Below are positions 26,397-35,127 of a stretch of 60,872 nt of DNA, in pieces. The position numbers and the translations under genes are program-made. The notes below the pieces were generated by a model. That model searched no databases. It worked only from the letters and a program-made list of their open reading frames with translations, and was not told the DNA's origin. The DNA is from Candidatus Poribacteria bacterium. Lineage in GTDB: Bacteria > Poribacteria > WGA-4E > WGA-3G. The number at the start of each line of letters is the position of its first letter. Within the stretch, counting starts at the first letter, position 1. The DNA lies in the NCBI GenBank assembly GCA_022827625.1, contig JAJEIE010000036.1:1-60872 (forward strand), written 5' to 3'.

Positions 26397-28733
26397 ATGC
26401 GATGGACGGCAAATCGATACAATACGCTTCTGAGAAAAGGATCCAATAGGCGACGTTACTTGATATACGCCAGTTGGATGTTGCTCCTCACTTTCACTTC
26501 AGCCGGGTTCAGCGATGAACTGAATCTCGTCACTGAAGTGGAATTCCAACCGCTCGCATCAGCGACCCAGCGACTCATTGAGGCACTGGATTATCTTGGG
26601 TCACCCCTCTCTGAGGGCGATCTTGCAGCAATCAAAGAAGCATTGGTTTCCGATGACCCCACACAAGCGATTGTTGACATTCAAAAAATTCTTGACGCAT
26701 ATTGTTTGACCGGTGTCAATATCAATCCTGAGAGCCGTGTGAAGGTTAAGGAAGGTCCGGTAGATAAGGAACTGATGCAACAAGGGTGGCGCACCTTTTT
26801 GGTAAAAGTCCACAATGAGGCTGGCGTAACGGCACCCTTAGCCGCAGAGAGCGCGAATGCCGCGCCGCTTTATAAACGTTCCACCGGCAGTCCTGATCCC
26901 GAAACGACCGTGCCGAAAAGCGATATTCCGCATCGTTTTTTGGATATTGAAGTCTATGCCAATCCGCCTTTGAAAGCCGGTCTTTCGGGGTTAGAATTGG
27001 AGTATCGTATCGTTCAACTTTACAGTCGTGATGCAGGAAAGCGAGAGGCAACCCTCGGTTTCAACGTCGGTCAAGGGACACAGGACATCGGTTTCCGAAG
27101 TGAAGTGCCTATCCTATTCAACTGTGTACCAGCCGTGGATGTAACCTTGGAAGTGTTGGACTTCGACGGAAAACCGACAACGGCGGCTTTTATCATTCGT
27201 GACGAATTGAACCGCGTGTATCCATCGCGCGGACGGCGGCTTGCCCCGGATTTCTTCTTTCATAACCAAATCTATCGGCACAGCGGCGAATCTGTTTTCT
27301 TACCACCGGGTAACTATACCGTTGAGTACACACGCGGACCAGAATATCGAGTAAAAACACACACCATTACCGTTCCGAACGCTGAGACGCATCGAGAGAC
27401 ATTTCATCTGGAGAGATGGATCCATATCGCAGCAGAAGGTTGGCGTTCCGGCGACCATCACGTACATGCCGCTGGGTGTTCGCACTACGAAAGCCCTACG
27501 GAGGGCGTTACGCCTGAAGACATGATGCGCCATATTCTCGGTGAAGACCTGAATGTAGGGTGTGTACTCTCTTGGGGACCGTGCTGGTATTACCAGAAGC
27601 AGTTTTTCGACGGCAAGGTTCACGAACTCTCGACCGATGATTACGTGATGCGCTACGATGTGGAGGTCTCAGGGTTCCCGTCCTCGCACGCCGGACATCT
27701 CTCCATACTACGACTCACTGAGGACGACTACAACGGTGTTGAACGCATCGAGGAGTGGCCGAGTTGGGATCTGCCTGTCCTCCAGTGGGCAAAGGAACAA
27801 GGGGCGGTGACAGGCTTCAGCCACAGCGGTTGGGGTTTGAAAGTGGATGGAGATGAACTCCCCAATTACAACATGCCGCCTTTTGATGGCATCGGTGCGA
27901 ACGAGTACATCGTGGATGTCGTTCACGATGCCGTTGATTTCATCTCTACAGTGGACACACCGGCTGTATGGGAGCTGAGTATCTGGTATCATACCCTGAA
28001 CTGCGGTTTCCGCACCCGAATCAGCGGCGAGACGGATTTCCCTTGCATTTATGGTGAACGCGTCGGATTGGGTCGTATCTATGTAAAAATGCCCCCCGGT
28101 CCTCTTGACTTCGATGCATGGGTCGATGGATTGAAGGAGGGTCGCTCCTACGTCGGCGATGGCAAAAGCCATCTGCTGGATTTCACTGTGGGTGGCGTAC
28201 CAGTGGGAGAAAAGTCACCGACTGGAGAGATTAGTCAGTTGGATTTGGAGAAACCAGGTCCAGTAACTATCACTGCTCGTATTGCTGCGCGACTCGGCGA
28301 GACACCGAATCTTGAGATAAAGAATCGTCCGTTGGAGCATCAACCCTATTGGGACATTGAACGCGCTCGAATTGCGGAAAGCCAGAAGGTGCCTGTTGAA
28401 CTCATCGTCAACGGGCAATCGGTTGAGACGCAAGAGGTCGTGGCTAACGGTGAGATCGTTCCCCTCCAATTTGAGGCATCTATTGACAGATCGAGTTGGG
28501 TTGCGCTTCGTATCTTCCCGTCGTCTCATACAAATCCGGTTTTTGTTATTGTAGACGGTAAACCGATCCGAGCAAGCCGCAGGAGTGCGCAATGGTGTTT
28601 GGATGCCGTGGAGGTTTGTTGGAACGCGAAGGTCGAGCGCATTCGAGAGGACGAACGCGATGCCGCTCGCGAAGCGTATAACGTAGCATCGCAGACATAT
28701 CAAAAGATTCTTGAAGAATCTGATGTAGATTGA
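26397..28733 (+). CDS. Exported CehA/McbA-family metallohydrolase (PHP-like)
   Basis: 778 residues. A long N-region (RRRYLIYASWMLLLTFTSAGFS) indicates export. A beta-rich N-terminal half (about 80-330) contains a carboxypeptidase-regulatory-like region. A PHP-type metal site follows: GDHHVHAAGCSHYESPTEG (about 355) and GFSHSGWG (about 475). This combination is characteristic of CehA/McbA proteins. Family members include carbaryl hydrolases but most have unknown substrates. The SD AGGAGG lies before the ATG. Followed 23 bases later by a PhyH gene in apparent co-transcription. Confidence 0.86.
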   Translation: MRWTANRYNTLLRKGSNRRRYLIYASWMLLLTFTSAGFSDELNLVTEVEFQPLASATQRLIEALDYLGSPLSEGDLAAIKEALVSDDPTQAIVDIQKILDAYCLTGVNINPESRVKVKEGPVDKELMQQGWRTFLVKVHNEAGVTAPLAAESANAAPLYKRSTGSPDPETTVPKSDIPHRFLDIEVYANPPLKAGLSGLELEYRIVQLYSRDAGKREATLGFNVGQGTQDIGFRSEVPILFNCVPAVDVTLEVLDFDGKPTTAAFIIRDELNRVYPSRGRRLAPDFFFHNQIYRHSGESVFLPPGNYTVEYTRGPEYRVKTHTITVPNAETHRETFHLERWIHIAAEGWRSGDHHVHAAGCSHYESPTEGVTPEDMMRHILGEDLNVGCVLSWGPCWYYQKQFFDGKVHELSTDDYVMRYDVEVSGFPSSHAGHLSILRLTEDDYNGVERIEEWPSWDLPVLQWAKEQGAVTGFSHSGWGLKVDGDELPNYNMPPFDGIGANEYIVDVVHDAVDFISTVDTPAVWELSIWYHTLNCGFRTRISGETDFPCIYGERVGLGRIYVKMPPGPLDFDAWVDGLKEGRSYVGDGKSHLLDFTVGGVPVGEKSPTGEISQLDLEKPGPVTITARIAARLGETPNLEIKNRPLEHQPYWDIERARIAESQKVPVELIVNGQSVETQEVVANGEIVPLQFEASIDRSSWVALRIFPSSHTNPVFVIVDGKPIRASRRSAQWCLDAVEVCWNAKVERIREDERDAAREAYNVASQTYQKILEESDVD

Positions 28734-28756
28734 AACTTTGTAAGGAAATTTAAAAA

Positions 28757-29524
28757 ATGAAACTTATGCCCCAAGAGGTAGACCAATTCAAGCGCGAAGG
28801 CTATCTCAACATAGAAGAACGACTCATTGATGACGAACACCTTACCGTGTTACGCCAGCATTATGACGCACTATTTGCACAGAGACGCGGCACAATTGGT
28901 GAGGGGCTGCGCAACTTGGCAGTCGTCGGAGAATCGGAAAGCGATGCAGACGCTGATCGTGACGAGGAAATGTTACAGATCATGGAGATGTGGCGTTTGG
29001 ATGAAGAATATCGGAAACTGCTCTACCACGAACCGTTGTTAGACATCGCCGAGAGTTTAATCGGGTCCGATATCCAGTTGTTTCACGATCAAGCTCTCTA
29101 CAAACCCGCCTACCACGGTGGTGAAGTGTATTGGCATCAGGACAATGCATACTGGCAGTGCGATCCACCGAATCTTGTGAGTATCTGGATAGCCCTTGAC
29201 GATGCCGACGAAGAGAACGGGTGTATGAACGTTATCCCCGGCAGTTATTTAGAAGGACTGGCGGCGCATGGACGTGCTGCGTCAGAGAAAGGTAAGTTGC
29301 CAGCGTTGTTGGAGGTGGATGCTGATGCTGATCGTGCGGTGCCAGTACCGGTTAAAGCCGGATGCGGGATGGTGCATCACTGCATGACGCTCCACCAAAC
29401 CGACCCAAACCGTTCATCTCGAGACCGTCGAGCGATGGTCCTTCATTACATGTCATCAGGGACACGGAATCGCGACGGCGAGGTGATGAAAGACAATCCG
29501 CTGTTACGCGGCAAGTTAGTATAG
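28757..29524 (+). CDS. Phytanoyl-CoA dioxygenase (PhyH) family protein
   Basis: 255 residues. The PhyH opening (FKREGYLNIEERLIDDEHL) is followed by the iron-binding H-x-D in YWHQDNAYW (about residue 127). The distal His lies in GMVHHCMTLHQTDPN and the 2-oxoglutarate Arg in RRAMVLHYMS. AAGGA precedes the ATG. It is 23 bases downstream of the CehA/McbA gene and probably co-transcribed. Substrate unknown. Confidence 0.92.
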   Translation: MKLMPQEVDQFKREGYLNIEERLIDDEHLTVLRQHYDALFAQRRGTIGEGLRNLAVVGESESDADADRDEEMLQIMEMWRLDEEYRKLLYHEPLLDIAESLIGSDIQLFHDQALYKPAYHGGEVYWHQDNAYWQCDPPNLVSIWIALDDADEENGCMNVIPGSYLEGLAAHGRAASEKGKLPALLEVDADADRAVPVPVKAGCGMVHHCMTLHQTDPNRSSRDRRAMVLHYMSSGTRNRDGEVMKDNPLLRGKLV

Positions 29525-29570
29525 AGCGGATTACTACAATACCTTAGGGTTATTTAGTTCTCTTGTAGGA

Positions 29571-29669
29571 GGGGTTTCTAACCCCGACTTTCCTCAGTAG
29601 GCTACTATCGCTGCTGGCGAGGTTTTGCGGTGTACTCATCCAAATGCGACGTGCATTCCTAACCTCGCC
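29571..29669. repeat. Dispersed intergenic palindromic repeat, deleted copy
   Basis: Perfect GGGGTT-TCT-AACCCC (29571-29585), then GGCGAGGTT (29616-29624) and AACCTCGCC (29661-29669) enclosing TTTTGCGGTGTACTC and GTGCATTCCT. These match 40163-40250 with the central hairpin of that copy missing. It occupies the gap between two PhyH genes. Confidence 0.7.
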
Positions 29670-29721
29670 TCAAAGTGGATAAATAATTATCTAATCTACC
29701 ATATTTTTTCCGAGCAAAACA

Positions 29722-30477
29722 ATGCGAATCCAATTGACTGATGCAGAACAGGCAGACGGAAAAATGTGTGACGCTCATCTCGATTTGGCTGTCCGGTTAC
29801 TCCGAGAGGTGGGTGCTGTCATCCTTGAGAATGCTGTGCCACTTGAAATTGTCAAAGAGGCACAAACCGCCTATTTCGATACAATCCAACGCGGCATGAC
29901 CCGTAAATCCCGTCATGCCATGAAGATGCCGTTTCTCCATCACCAATTCATCACCAACCCGTTCTCACTCCAAATTATTGAAGCTGCTATGGGCAAAAAG
30001 GTGGCACTGTTTCGCTGCGGGATTCACGATGTGCCACCCGACGTAGACGGAAACCAAGTGGAAAAAGCACCCCACCGCGACGGAAACCACCTATTTCCTG
30101 AACTCCCTTGTGTTTTACCCGTCTCTGGCATTTATGTTAACATTCCATTCGTCGATTTTTTAGAAGAAAATGGAGCCACTAAGATCTGGCCCGGCTCACA
30201 TCTGATTATGGATTCTCCACCTGAAGATGTGCGGTATCTCGGTGAACGGAGTAAGCACTTACCTGCGCTGCAAGCAGTAATGCCAATGGGTTCTTTGATC
30301 CTTAGGGATATGCGACTGTGGCATGTCGGTATGCCGAATAAGACCGACACCCACCGACCGATGCTCGATATCGGCTATACGCGTGTATTTCCGCATGCAA
30401 GCGAACGGCTTCGAGTGCCTCAAGAGATTAAGCAGCACTGGTCTGAGGCAGCCAAGAAACTTCTCAGGACTGGCTAA
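29722..30477 (+). CDS. PhyH-like Fe(II)/2-oxoglutarate dioxygenase
   Basis: 251 residues. Divergent PhyH-type oxygenase with H-x-D in APHRDGNHLF (about residue 116), a distal His in MRLWHVGMPNK and Arg in THRPMLDIGYT. The N-terminal LREVGAVILENAVPLEIV resembles the family entry helix. Weak SD. It differs clearly from the two other PhyH proteins in the window. Substrate unknown. Confidence 0.86.
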   Translation: MRIQLTDAEQADGKMCDAHLDLAVRLLREVGAVILENAVPLEIVKEAQTAYFDTIQRGMTRKSRHAMKMPFLHHQFITNPFSLQIIEAAMGKKVALFRCGIHDVPPDVDGNQVEKAPHRDGNHLFPELPCVLPVSGIYVNIPFVDFLEENGATKIWPGSHLIMDSPPEDVRYLGERSKHLPALQAVMPMGSLILRDMRLWHVGMPNKTDTHRPMLDIGYTRVFPHASERLRVPQEIKQHWSEAAKKLLRTG

Positions 30478-30551
30478 ATTTCCTTCATAGCGAAGTTCCT
30501 AACTTTACCTTTTACTACCTTTCCGTTTCGGACAACCCCTCCAACCAACAT

Positions 30552-30630
30552 TTTTGCATAAGAATTCCACTTTTTCGCGGAATTCTGTAAGTTTTTATTT
30601 TCATGTCGCGTCACTATATAATACGAAATA
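30552..30630 (+). promoter_or_regulatory. Conserved upstream block of sigma-factor gene 1
   Basis: TTTTTGCATAAG, inverted repeat GAATTCC...GGAATTC (30562-30568 / 30579-30585), GAATTCTGTAA, CGCG (30607-30610) and TATATAAT (30615-30622) occur in the same order as in the region upstream of the second sigma-TM gene (41425-41492). Such conservation in non-coding DNA suggests a shared regulatory element, possibly autoregulation. Confidence 0.45.
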
Positions 30631-30654
30631 AAATACTTTTTTTAGAGGCGTTTG

Positions 30655-32211
30655 ATGAGCAAAGATAATGCCAAACTGATCCAACGTATCCTTGAAGGCG
30701 ATGAGACTGCCTTTGCGTGCTTGGTTGAGAAGTACCAGAAGCGGGTTCACACACTTGCATGGCGGAAAATAGGGGACTTCCATATCGCTGAAGATATTAC
30801 ACAGGAAACGTTCCTACAAGTCTATCGGAAATTAGCGACATTGAAAGATCCGAGTCAGTTTCCCGGATGGCTTTATGTCATCGCTAACCGATGCTGCCTC
30901 GCGTGGCTCCGCAAAAAACGGGTCCAAACGCAACCTGTGGAGGAGATGGATATAGCAATGACCGAGAGGAGTTCTTATTCCAGACATGTCGCTGCAGAGC
31001 AGGCAAAAAGTGCAGCGGAAACGAAACGCGAACTGGTCAAAAACCTACTGGCGAAGTTGAAGGAAAGTGATCGCACCGTTATCACACTCTACTACTTCGG
31101 TGAAATGACGCATGCAGAGATCAGTGAATTTTTAGGCGTATCTGTCAATACCGTCGCGACGCGTGTCCACCGGGCGCGGGAACGCTTAAAACAGTACGAA
31201 CCCATGATTAGAGAAGCACTCAGCAGTTTTCAACTGTCTCCGAACTTAACAGAGAACATCATGCGCGAAATTCCGCATATTAAGCCGCTACCGTCCACCG
31301 CTGGAAACCCGCCGGTTGTCCCATGGGCAATCGCGACTTCAACCGTTATTCTCGTTGTGATGATGCTCGGCGTTAGCAACCAATACTTAGCGCGTTTCCA
31401 GCAACCCTATAGTTTCGATGCCACATCCGAAATGACGGTAGAACTCATTGAAGCACCTATTGTGGTAGACATCCTATCTAAACCCGATGTCCGAAATCAG
31501 CTTGGAAATATCGACGGCACGAATAAAAGGAATGGTACAGATATGAAACTTAACAATACTCTTGAATCACACTTTAATGCCATTGGCGGCCTCGCGAGGC
31601 TCTCAGAAATTCGGAATATCCAACGTTCCGGCGACGCACAACTGACGCAATGGAATGGACAACCTGTGAACGAATCGGGTCGTGTTGAAATCGCAGCAGT
31701 CGTTGGAAAAAAATCGTATAATAAACTCGACTTCGGTGAACTTTTCCATGAGATCACCATCTGGAATGACACACATGGTTGGAGATCCCTTATGGAAAAC
31801 AGCCCAACACTCCTTCCAGAAGCAGAATATGGGCGTGCCAAAAGCGCAACCTATATGGATCCATTGCAGGCAATCTACGAGGAACTTGGTAGCAGCGTAT
31901 TTCAAGAAAATGGAGATGAACTCTTTCGAGGTAAGGAATGCCGCGTGATTCGGATCATTGATACGGAAGATGTATTCTATATCGATAAGACCTCCAATCT
32001 ACTCGTCGGCGCAAAGACCACCTATACAGCTCCGAACGCCAAAAGTGCTATCGCAGTCCTTCATTACGATGATTACACGGATTATGAAGGTGTAATGTTG
32101 CCCAATTCCTACGAAATCTTTATTGGAGACGGGGCTTTAACGGTCAATTACACCATTACAAAAACGGAGATTGATACCTTATTAGACGAGACGATTTTTG
32201 AGAAACCCTGA
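30655..32211 (+). CDS. ECF sigma factor fused to a TM helix and LolA-like periplasmic domain
   Basis: 518 residues from ATG at 30655 (GAGG upstream). Sigma region 2 (about 22-90; FHIAEDITQETFLQVYRKL, FPGWLYVIANR), region 4 (about 128-180; YYFGEMTHAEISEFLGVSVNTVATRVHRARERL). A membrane helix (about 223-241) follows, then a juxtamembrane segment QYLARFQQPYSFDA...SKPDVRNQ. The C-terminal domain (about 297-518; FNAIGGLARL, DETIFEKP end) resembles LolA-like outer-membrane lipoprotein-sorting folds. The sigma part should be cytoplasmic and the C-terminus periplasmic. A TonB-dependent receptor follows 83 bases downstream. Paralogue at 41.6 kb shares the N-terminal 280 residues. Confidence 0.88.
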   Translation: MSKDNAKLIQRILEGDETAFACLVEKYQKRVHTLAWRKIGDFHIAEDITQETFLQVYRKLATLKDPSQFPGWLYVIANRCCLAWLRKKRVQTQPVEEMDIAMTERSSYSRHVAAEQAKSAAETKRELVKNLLAKLKESDRTVITLYYFGEMTHAEISEFLGVSVNTVATRVHRARERLKQYEPMIREALSSFQLSPNLTENIMREIPHIKPLPSTAGNPPVVPWAIATSTVILVVMMLGVSNQYLARFQQPYSFDATSEMTVELIEAPIVVDILSKPDVRNQLGNIDGTNKRNGTDMKLNNTLESHFNAIGGLARLSEIRNIQRSGDAQLTQWNGQPVNESGRVEIAAVVGKKSYNKLDFGELFHEITIWNDTHGWRSLMENSPTLLPEAEYGRAKSATYMDPLQAIYEELGSSVFQENGDELFRGKECRVIRIIDTEDVFYIDKTSNLLVGAKTTYTAPNAKSAIAVLHYDDYTDYEGVMLPNSYEIFIGDGALTVNYTITKTEIDTLLDETIFEKP

Positions 32212-32294
32212 GGTTTCAGCCTTGCCTAATTTCAAGCATCTCACTCTGTTTACACCGCTCACAAATCTATCCTAAAGGAAGTCGAAACCCATCC

Positions 32295-34679
32295 ATGAAA
32301 TTTTGCTTATATTCTGCCTTGTTTATAGGGCTCATGATGCCGTTTCTTGTGTTCGCCCAAACCAATACTGCTCAAGAAAGGGTGCTGGAAAGCACCCAAC
32401 AACCTGTTTTGCCTGCTACTGGTGATGTCGAAGGCACTATCTATTCACAGGACACTGACACTCCATTAGTTGCAGCAGAGGTGCACTGCATTGAAATCGA
32501 TGTGTCTACGAGAACCGACGCGTCCGGGAATTTTCAGTTTATCGGTATTCCGCCCGGCACCTATACCCTCTCGATTACGCACAAAACGTCTAAGACACCG
32601 ACGACTGCGAAAGTAGAGGTCACAACCGGTGCTACCACACAAGTGAAAATAAACATTGGAACATCTGTCCAACTCAAAACAGTGATTGTGGAAGGACAAC
32701 GCCTGCCCCCAACGATCAGTCGTAAAGAGATGCGAGGCAGCGAGTTGATACGGATTCCCAGTGCCGGACGTGATGCGCTCAGAGCTATCACGACCCTGCC
32801 GGGCATCGGTGTCCCCAACGATTTTCTCCGGGCACTCCATATCCGTGGGAGCGCGCCGGGTGATACACGCATCTATCTCGACAGAACCCCACTCAGTTAC
32901 CCGTTCCACTTTGGCGGATTCTTCTCAACGACACATTCGGATGGTATCGAAGACATCTATGTGTATGCAGCCGGCTACGGTGCTGAATTCGGGTTAGATT
33001 CACAATCGGTTATTGACATCCGAACGCGCGAACGTTTGAATAAACAGTGGGGCGGTGTCTTGGACGTCAACTTTATATCGCCATACGGGTTCTTTGAAAC
33101 CAAAGTTGGAGAAAAGGGGTACGCATCTATCGCCGGACGTTTCACGACTTATAATCTCATACTCGGACTTTTCTTTGGTTGGACGTTTCCGACGTGGTCG
33201 GATTATCAACTCAAATTTGCTTACCAACTCACCGAAAAACATCACCTAACCCTCAATGGAATCGGTGCAACAGATCATTTAGACTTCTCCGACACGGAGT
33301 CCTCCGCATATTTCAAGAACGGGTTTCAGGCGGAAGGCATCCACCTGCGTTCGCATCTCACGGATAGACTCACATCGCATCTCTCGCTTACACATTCCTA
33401 TAATTTTCTTAATGTCAATTTCGGGAGCGGTCCAAACCAAGACGAAACCTCGCCAGGCGAAAAATCTATCTACTCAGTCCAAGTCAATGTCCCAACGTAT
33501 ACCCTTCGTGAAGACCTTTCCTACAAACTTACGCCGAAACTTCAACTTGAGCCAGGATTCCTTTTCGCCTTCAGTCCAGCCGAAAGTACCACACACACCG
33601 TTCTCCCAGAGAACATCAGTTCCGATGATGAGAAACTCATTTGGAAAGAGGAATTCGACACATTTAATTACAGCTTCCAGCAGGCAGAAGGATACCTACA
33701 GGCACGCTACGATCCGCTATCCTTTTTGTCAGTCGCACTCGGTGTGCGATTGGATTATCTCAATTTGACGGAAGAACTCTCAATTCAGCCGCGCGGCAGT
33801 CTCAGCTTAACACTCCCAACTACCTCTATCCTCCGATTCGCCTACGGCAGATACGAACAGAGTCCATTGGCGTATCAGATCCTAAAGACAGATGGAAACA
33901 GAAACTTGAAATCGAGCGTTGCTGAGCATTATGTCGTGGAATTAGAACATAAGCTCTCACCACAAACGGAACTCAAATTTGCTCTTTATTACAAAGACCT
34001 GCGAAAATTAGTCAATCGGTCTATTAATGTTAACGCACTCTTTGACGACTCGGGTACACCGGTCACAACGCCATATCGCAATCAAGGCACAGGTTATGTG
34101 AACGGCGCAGAGGTATTCCTGCGACACCGTGTGAGCGAAAAGTTTGTCGGATGGATCTCCTACGCGTATACCCATGCAGAACGGCGTGAGACACCCGATG
34201 CCTCCTACAACTCCTTTCTTTTCGACAATACACACATTGCCAGTCTCGGCGCAAACTATAGCTATAGCCCAACACCTAAAAACGATATCGGCGCAAAGTG
34301 GCAATATGTCAGCGGCACTTCCGCGGTTCCCCTCAGCACGCTCCTAATGATTCAAGACCCGGTGACGCTCGGTATGCATCCCCTCCTCTCCGATGTCGCA
34401 GGTGCGATTGCACCCGCTGCGTTTCAAGCATATCACCGCTTAGACCTCCGATTGAGTCGTAAGAGAACGCAATGGGGCATTCCTATAACAGAATTTATTG
34501 AGGTCTGGAATGTCTATAACAGCGCAAATAAGATAAAGTTCAGTTTTCCGGACAATTTCGTTGAAGAATTCCAGAATGCTGAATTTGAAGGATTCCCGTT
34601 AGATGTGGGATTGCCAGAGTATAGGAGTCCTGTGCGATTCCCTTTTAACTTCACCTTCGGCGCGACATACGAATTTTGA
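32295..34679 (+). CDS. TonB-dependent outer-membrane receptor with carboxypeptidase-regulatory-like domain
   Basis: 794 residues. Signal peptide 1-22 (LFIGLMMPFLVFAQT), CarboxypepD_reg-like beta-sandwich (about 45-120; ASGNFQFIGIPPGTYTLSI), plug domain (about 140-250; RDALRAITTLPGIGVPNDFLRALHIRGS), then a beta-barrel ending in FTFGATYEF with the terminal Phe typical of outer-membrane proteins. No N-terminal STN signalling domain is visible. Substrate unknown. It follows the sigma-TM gene in the same direction, which suggests co-regulation. SD is weak (AAAGGA at long spacing). Confidence 0.9.
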   Translation: MKFCLYSALFIGLMMPFLVFAQTNTAQERVLESTQQPVLPATGDVEGTIYSQDTDTPLVAAEVHCIEIDVSTRTDASGNFQFIGIPPGTYTLSITHKTSKTPTTAKVEVTTGATTQVKINIGTSVQLKTVIVEGQRLPPTISRKEMRGSELIRIPSAGRDALRAITTLPGIGVPNDFLRALHIRGSAPGDTRIYLDRTPLSYPFHFGGFFSTTHSDGIEDIYVYAAGYGAEFGLDSQSVIDIRTRERLNKQWGGVLDVNFISPYGFFETKVGEKGYASIAGRFTTYNLILGLFFGWTFPTWSDYQLKFAYQLTEKHHLTLNGIGATDHLDFSDTESSAYFKNGFQAEGIHLRSHLTDRLTSHLSLTHSYNFLNVNFGSGPNQDETSPGEKSIYSVQVNVPTYTLREDLSYKLTPKLQLEPGFLFAFSPAESTTHTVLPENISSDDEKLIWKEEFDTFNYSFQQAEGYLQARYDPLSFLSVALGVRLDYLNLTEELSIQPRGSLSLTLPTTSILRFAYGRYEQSPLAYQILKTDGNRNLKSSVAEHYVVELEHKLSPQTELKFALYYKDLRKLVNRSINVNALFDDSGTPVTTPYRNQGTGYVNGAEVFLRHRVSEKFVGWISYAYTHAERRETPDASYNSFLFDNTHIASLGANYSYSPTPKNDIGAKWQYVSGTSAVPLSTLLMIQDPVTLGMHPLLSDVAGAIAPAAFQAYHRLDLRLSRKRTQWGIPITEFIEVWNVYNSANKIKFSFPDNFVEEFQNAEFEGFPLDVGLPEYRSPVRFPFNFTFGATYEF

Positions 34680-34761
34680 CACAAATCCACTCTTTGTTCT
34701 ATGTGTGTAGTCCGGAAGGTATTCCCGCGGGCTATGACATAATACAGTTTAGTTTAAAACG

Positions 34762-34790
34762 TTGATGTCCTAAAGGTTTTCTGGTATAAT
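34762..34790 (+). promoter_or_regulatory. Sigma-70-type promoter of tyrS
   Basis: TTGATG (34762-34767), 17-bp spacer, perfect TATAAT (34785-34790) with extended -10 TGG. Transcription from about 34797 would give a 330-base leader before tyrS. Confidence 0.65.
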
Positions 34791-34874
34791 ATATTTAGGA
34801 AGAAATTTAGGAAAGTCTCGATCTATTCTCAGACGGAAGCCCAACTTTACTTACGCTACGGAAAAAAATTGAAT

Positions 34875-35024
34875 ATGTTAGCACTTCACCACAATACGCT
34901 CTTTTCAGTACCGATAAACCGAGTCCGGCTCGCGCATGTGTCTTTACGCTTGGACGATTCCCACACGTCCGTCCTGTGTGTGCTCGGATTGTATCTCTAT
35001 TTGTACTGCAATGGTAGGTGGTGA
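34875..35024 (+). CDS. Tyr-rich leader peptide of tyrS (putative attenuator)
   Basis: A 49-codon ORF (ATG 34875, TGA 35022) that ends GLYLYLYCNGRW. Tyr codons TAT, TAT and TAC lie at 34992, 34998 and 35004. It is located between the tyrS promoter and an intrinsic terminator that begins 53 bases after its stop. This is the layout of amino-acid-responsive leader peptides (as in pheM-pheST, trpL). Low charged Tyr-tRNA would stall ribosomes on the Tyr codons. The SD is weak (CGGA), so the start could be further downstream in the same frame (for example GTG 34935). Confidence 0.6.
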   Translation: MLALHHNTLFSVPINRVRLAHVSLRLDDSHTSVLCVLGLYLYLYCNGRW

Positions 35025-35079
35025 AGGTCTGTTAACAATGATGCTTTAATATTTTTAATCAGTCTTATTTACTACTACC
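35013..35079 (+). promoter_or_regulatory. Putative antiterminator pairing in the tyrS leader
   Basis: GGTAG-G-TGGT (35013-35022), spanning the last codons and stop of the leader ORF, can pair with ACTACTACC (35071-35079), which overlaps the first bases of the terminator arm. A ribosome stalled at the first Tyr codon (34992) would leave 35013-35022 free, allowing antitermination. A ribosome at the stop would cover it, letting the terminator form. Pairing is inferred by eye. Confidence 0.45.
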
Positions 35080-35116
35080 CAACGTTGGCAACGATTCAAT
35101 GTTGGGTATTTTTTTT
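35078..35116 (+). terminator. tyrS: Intrinsic terminator in the tyrS leader
   Basis: CCCAACGTTG (35078-35087), 9-base loop, CAATGTTGGG (35097-35106), a 10-bp stem with one G-U pair, then TA and eight T residues (35109-35116). It ends directly before AAGGAG, the tyrS ribosome binding site. It must therefore act as a conditional attenuator rather than the end of an upstream gene. Confidence 0.85.
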
Positions 35117-35127
35117 AAGGAGAAAAA

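Noticed and set aside
28215-28703. 162-codon minus-strand ORF opposite the CehA/McbA gene
   Set aside because: Antisense shadow; composition is erratic and the plus-strand protein is clearly recognisable across the region.
35078-35116. T-box riboswitch upstream of tyrS
   Set aside because: No AGGGTGGNACCGCG motif is present. TGGCAACG in the loop matches the core only partly, and its C would not pair with the usual A discriminator of tRNA-Tyr. The leader peptide explains the layout better, but a covariance search should still be run.
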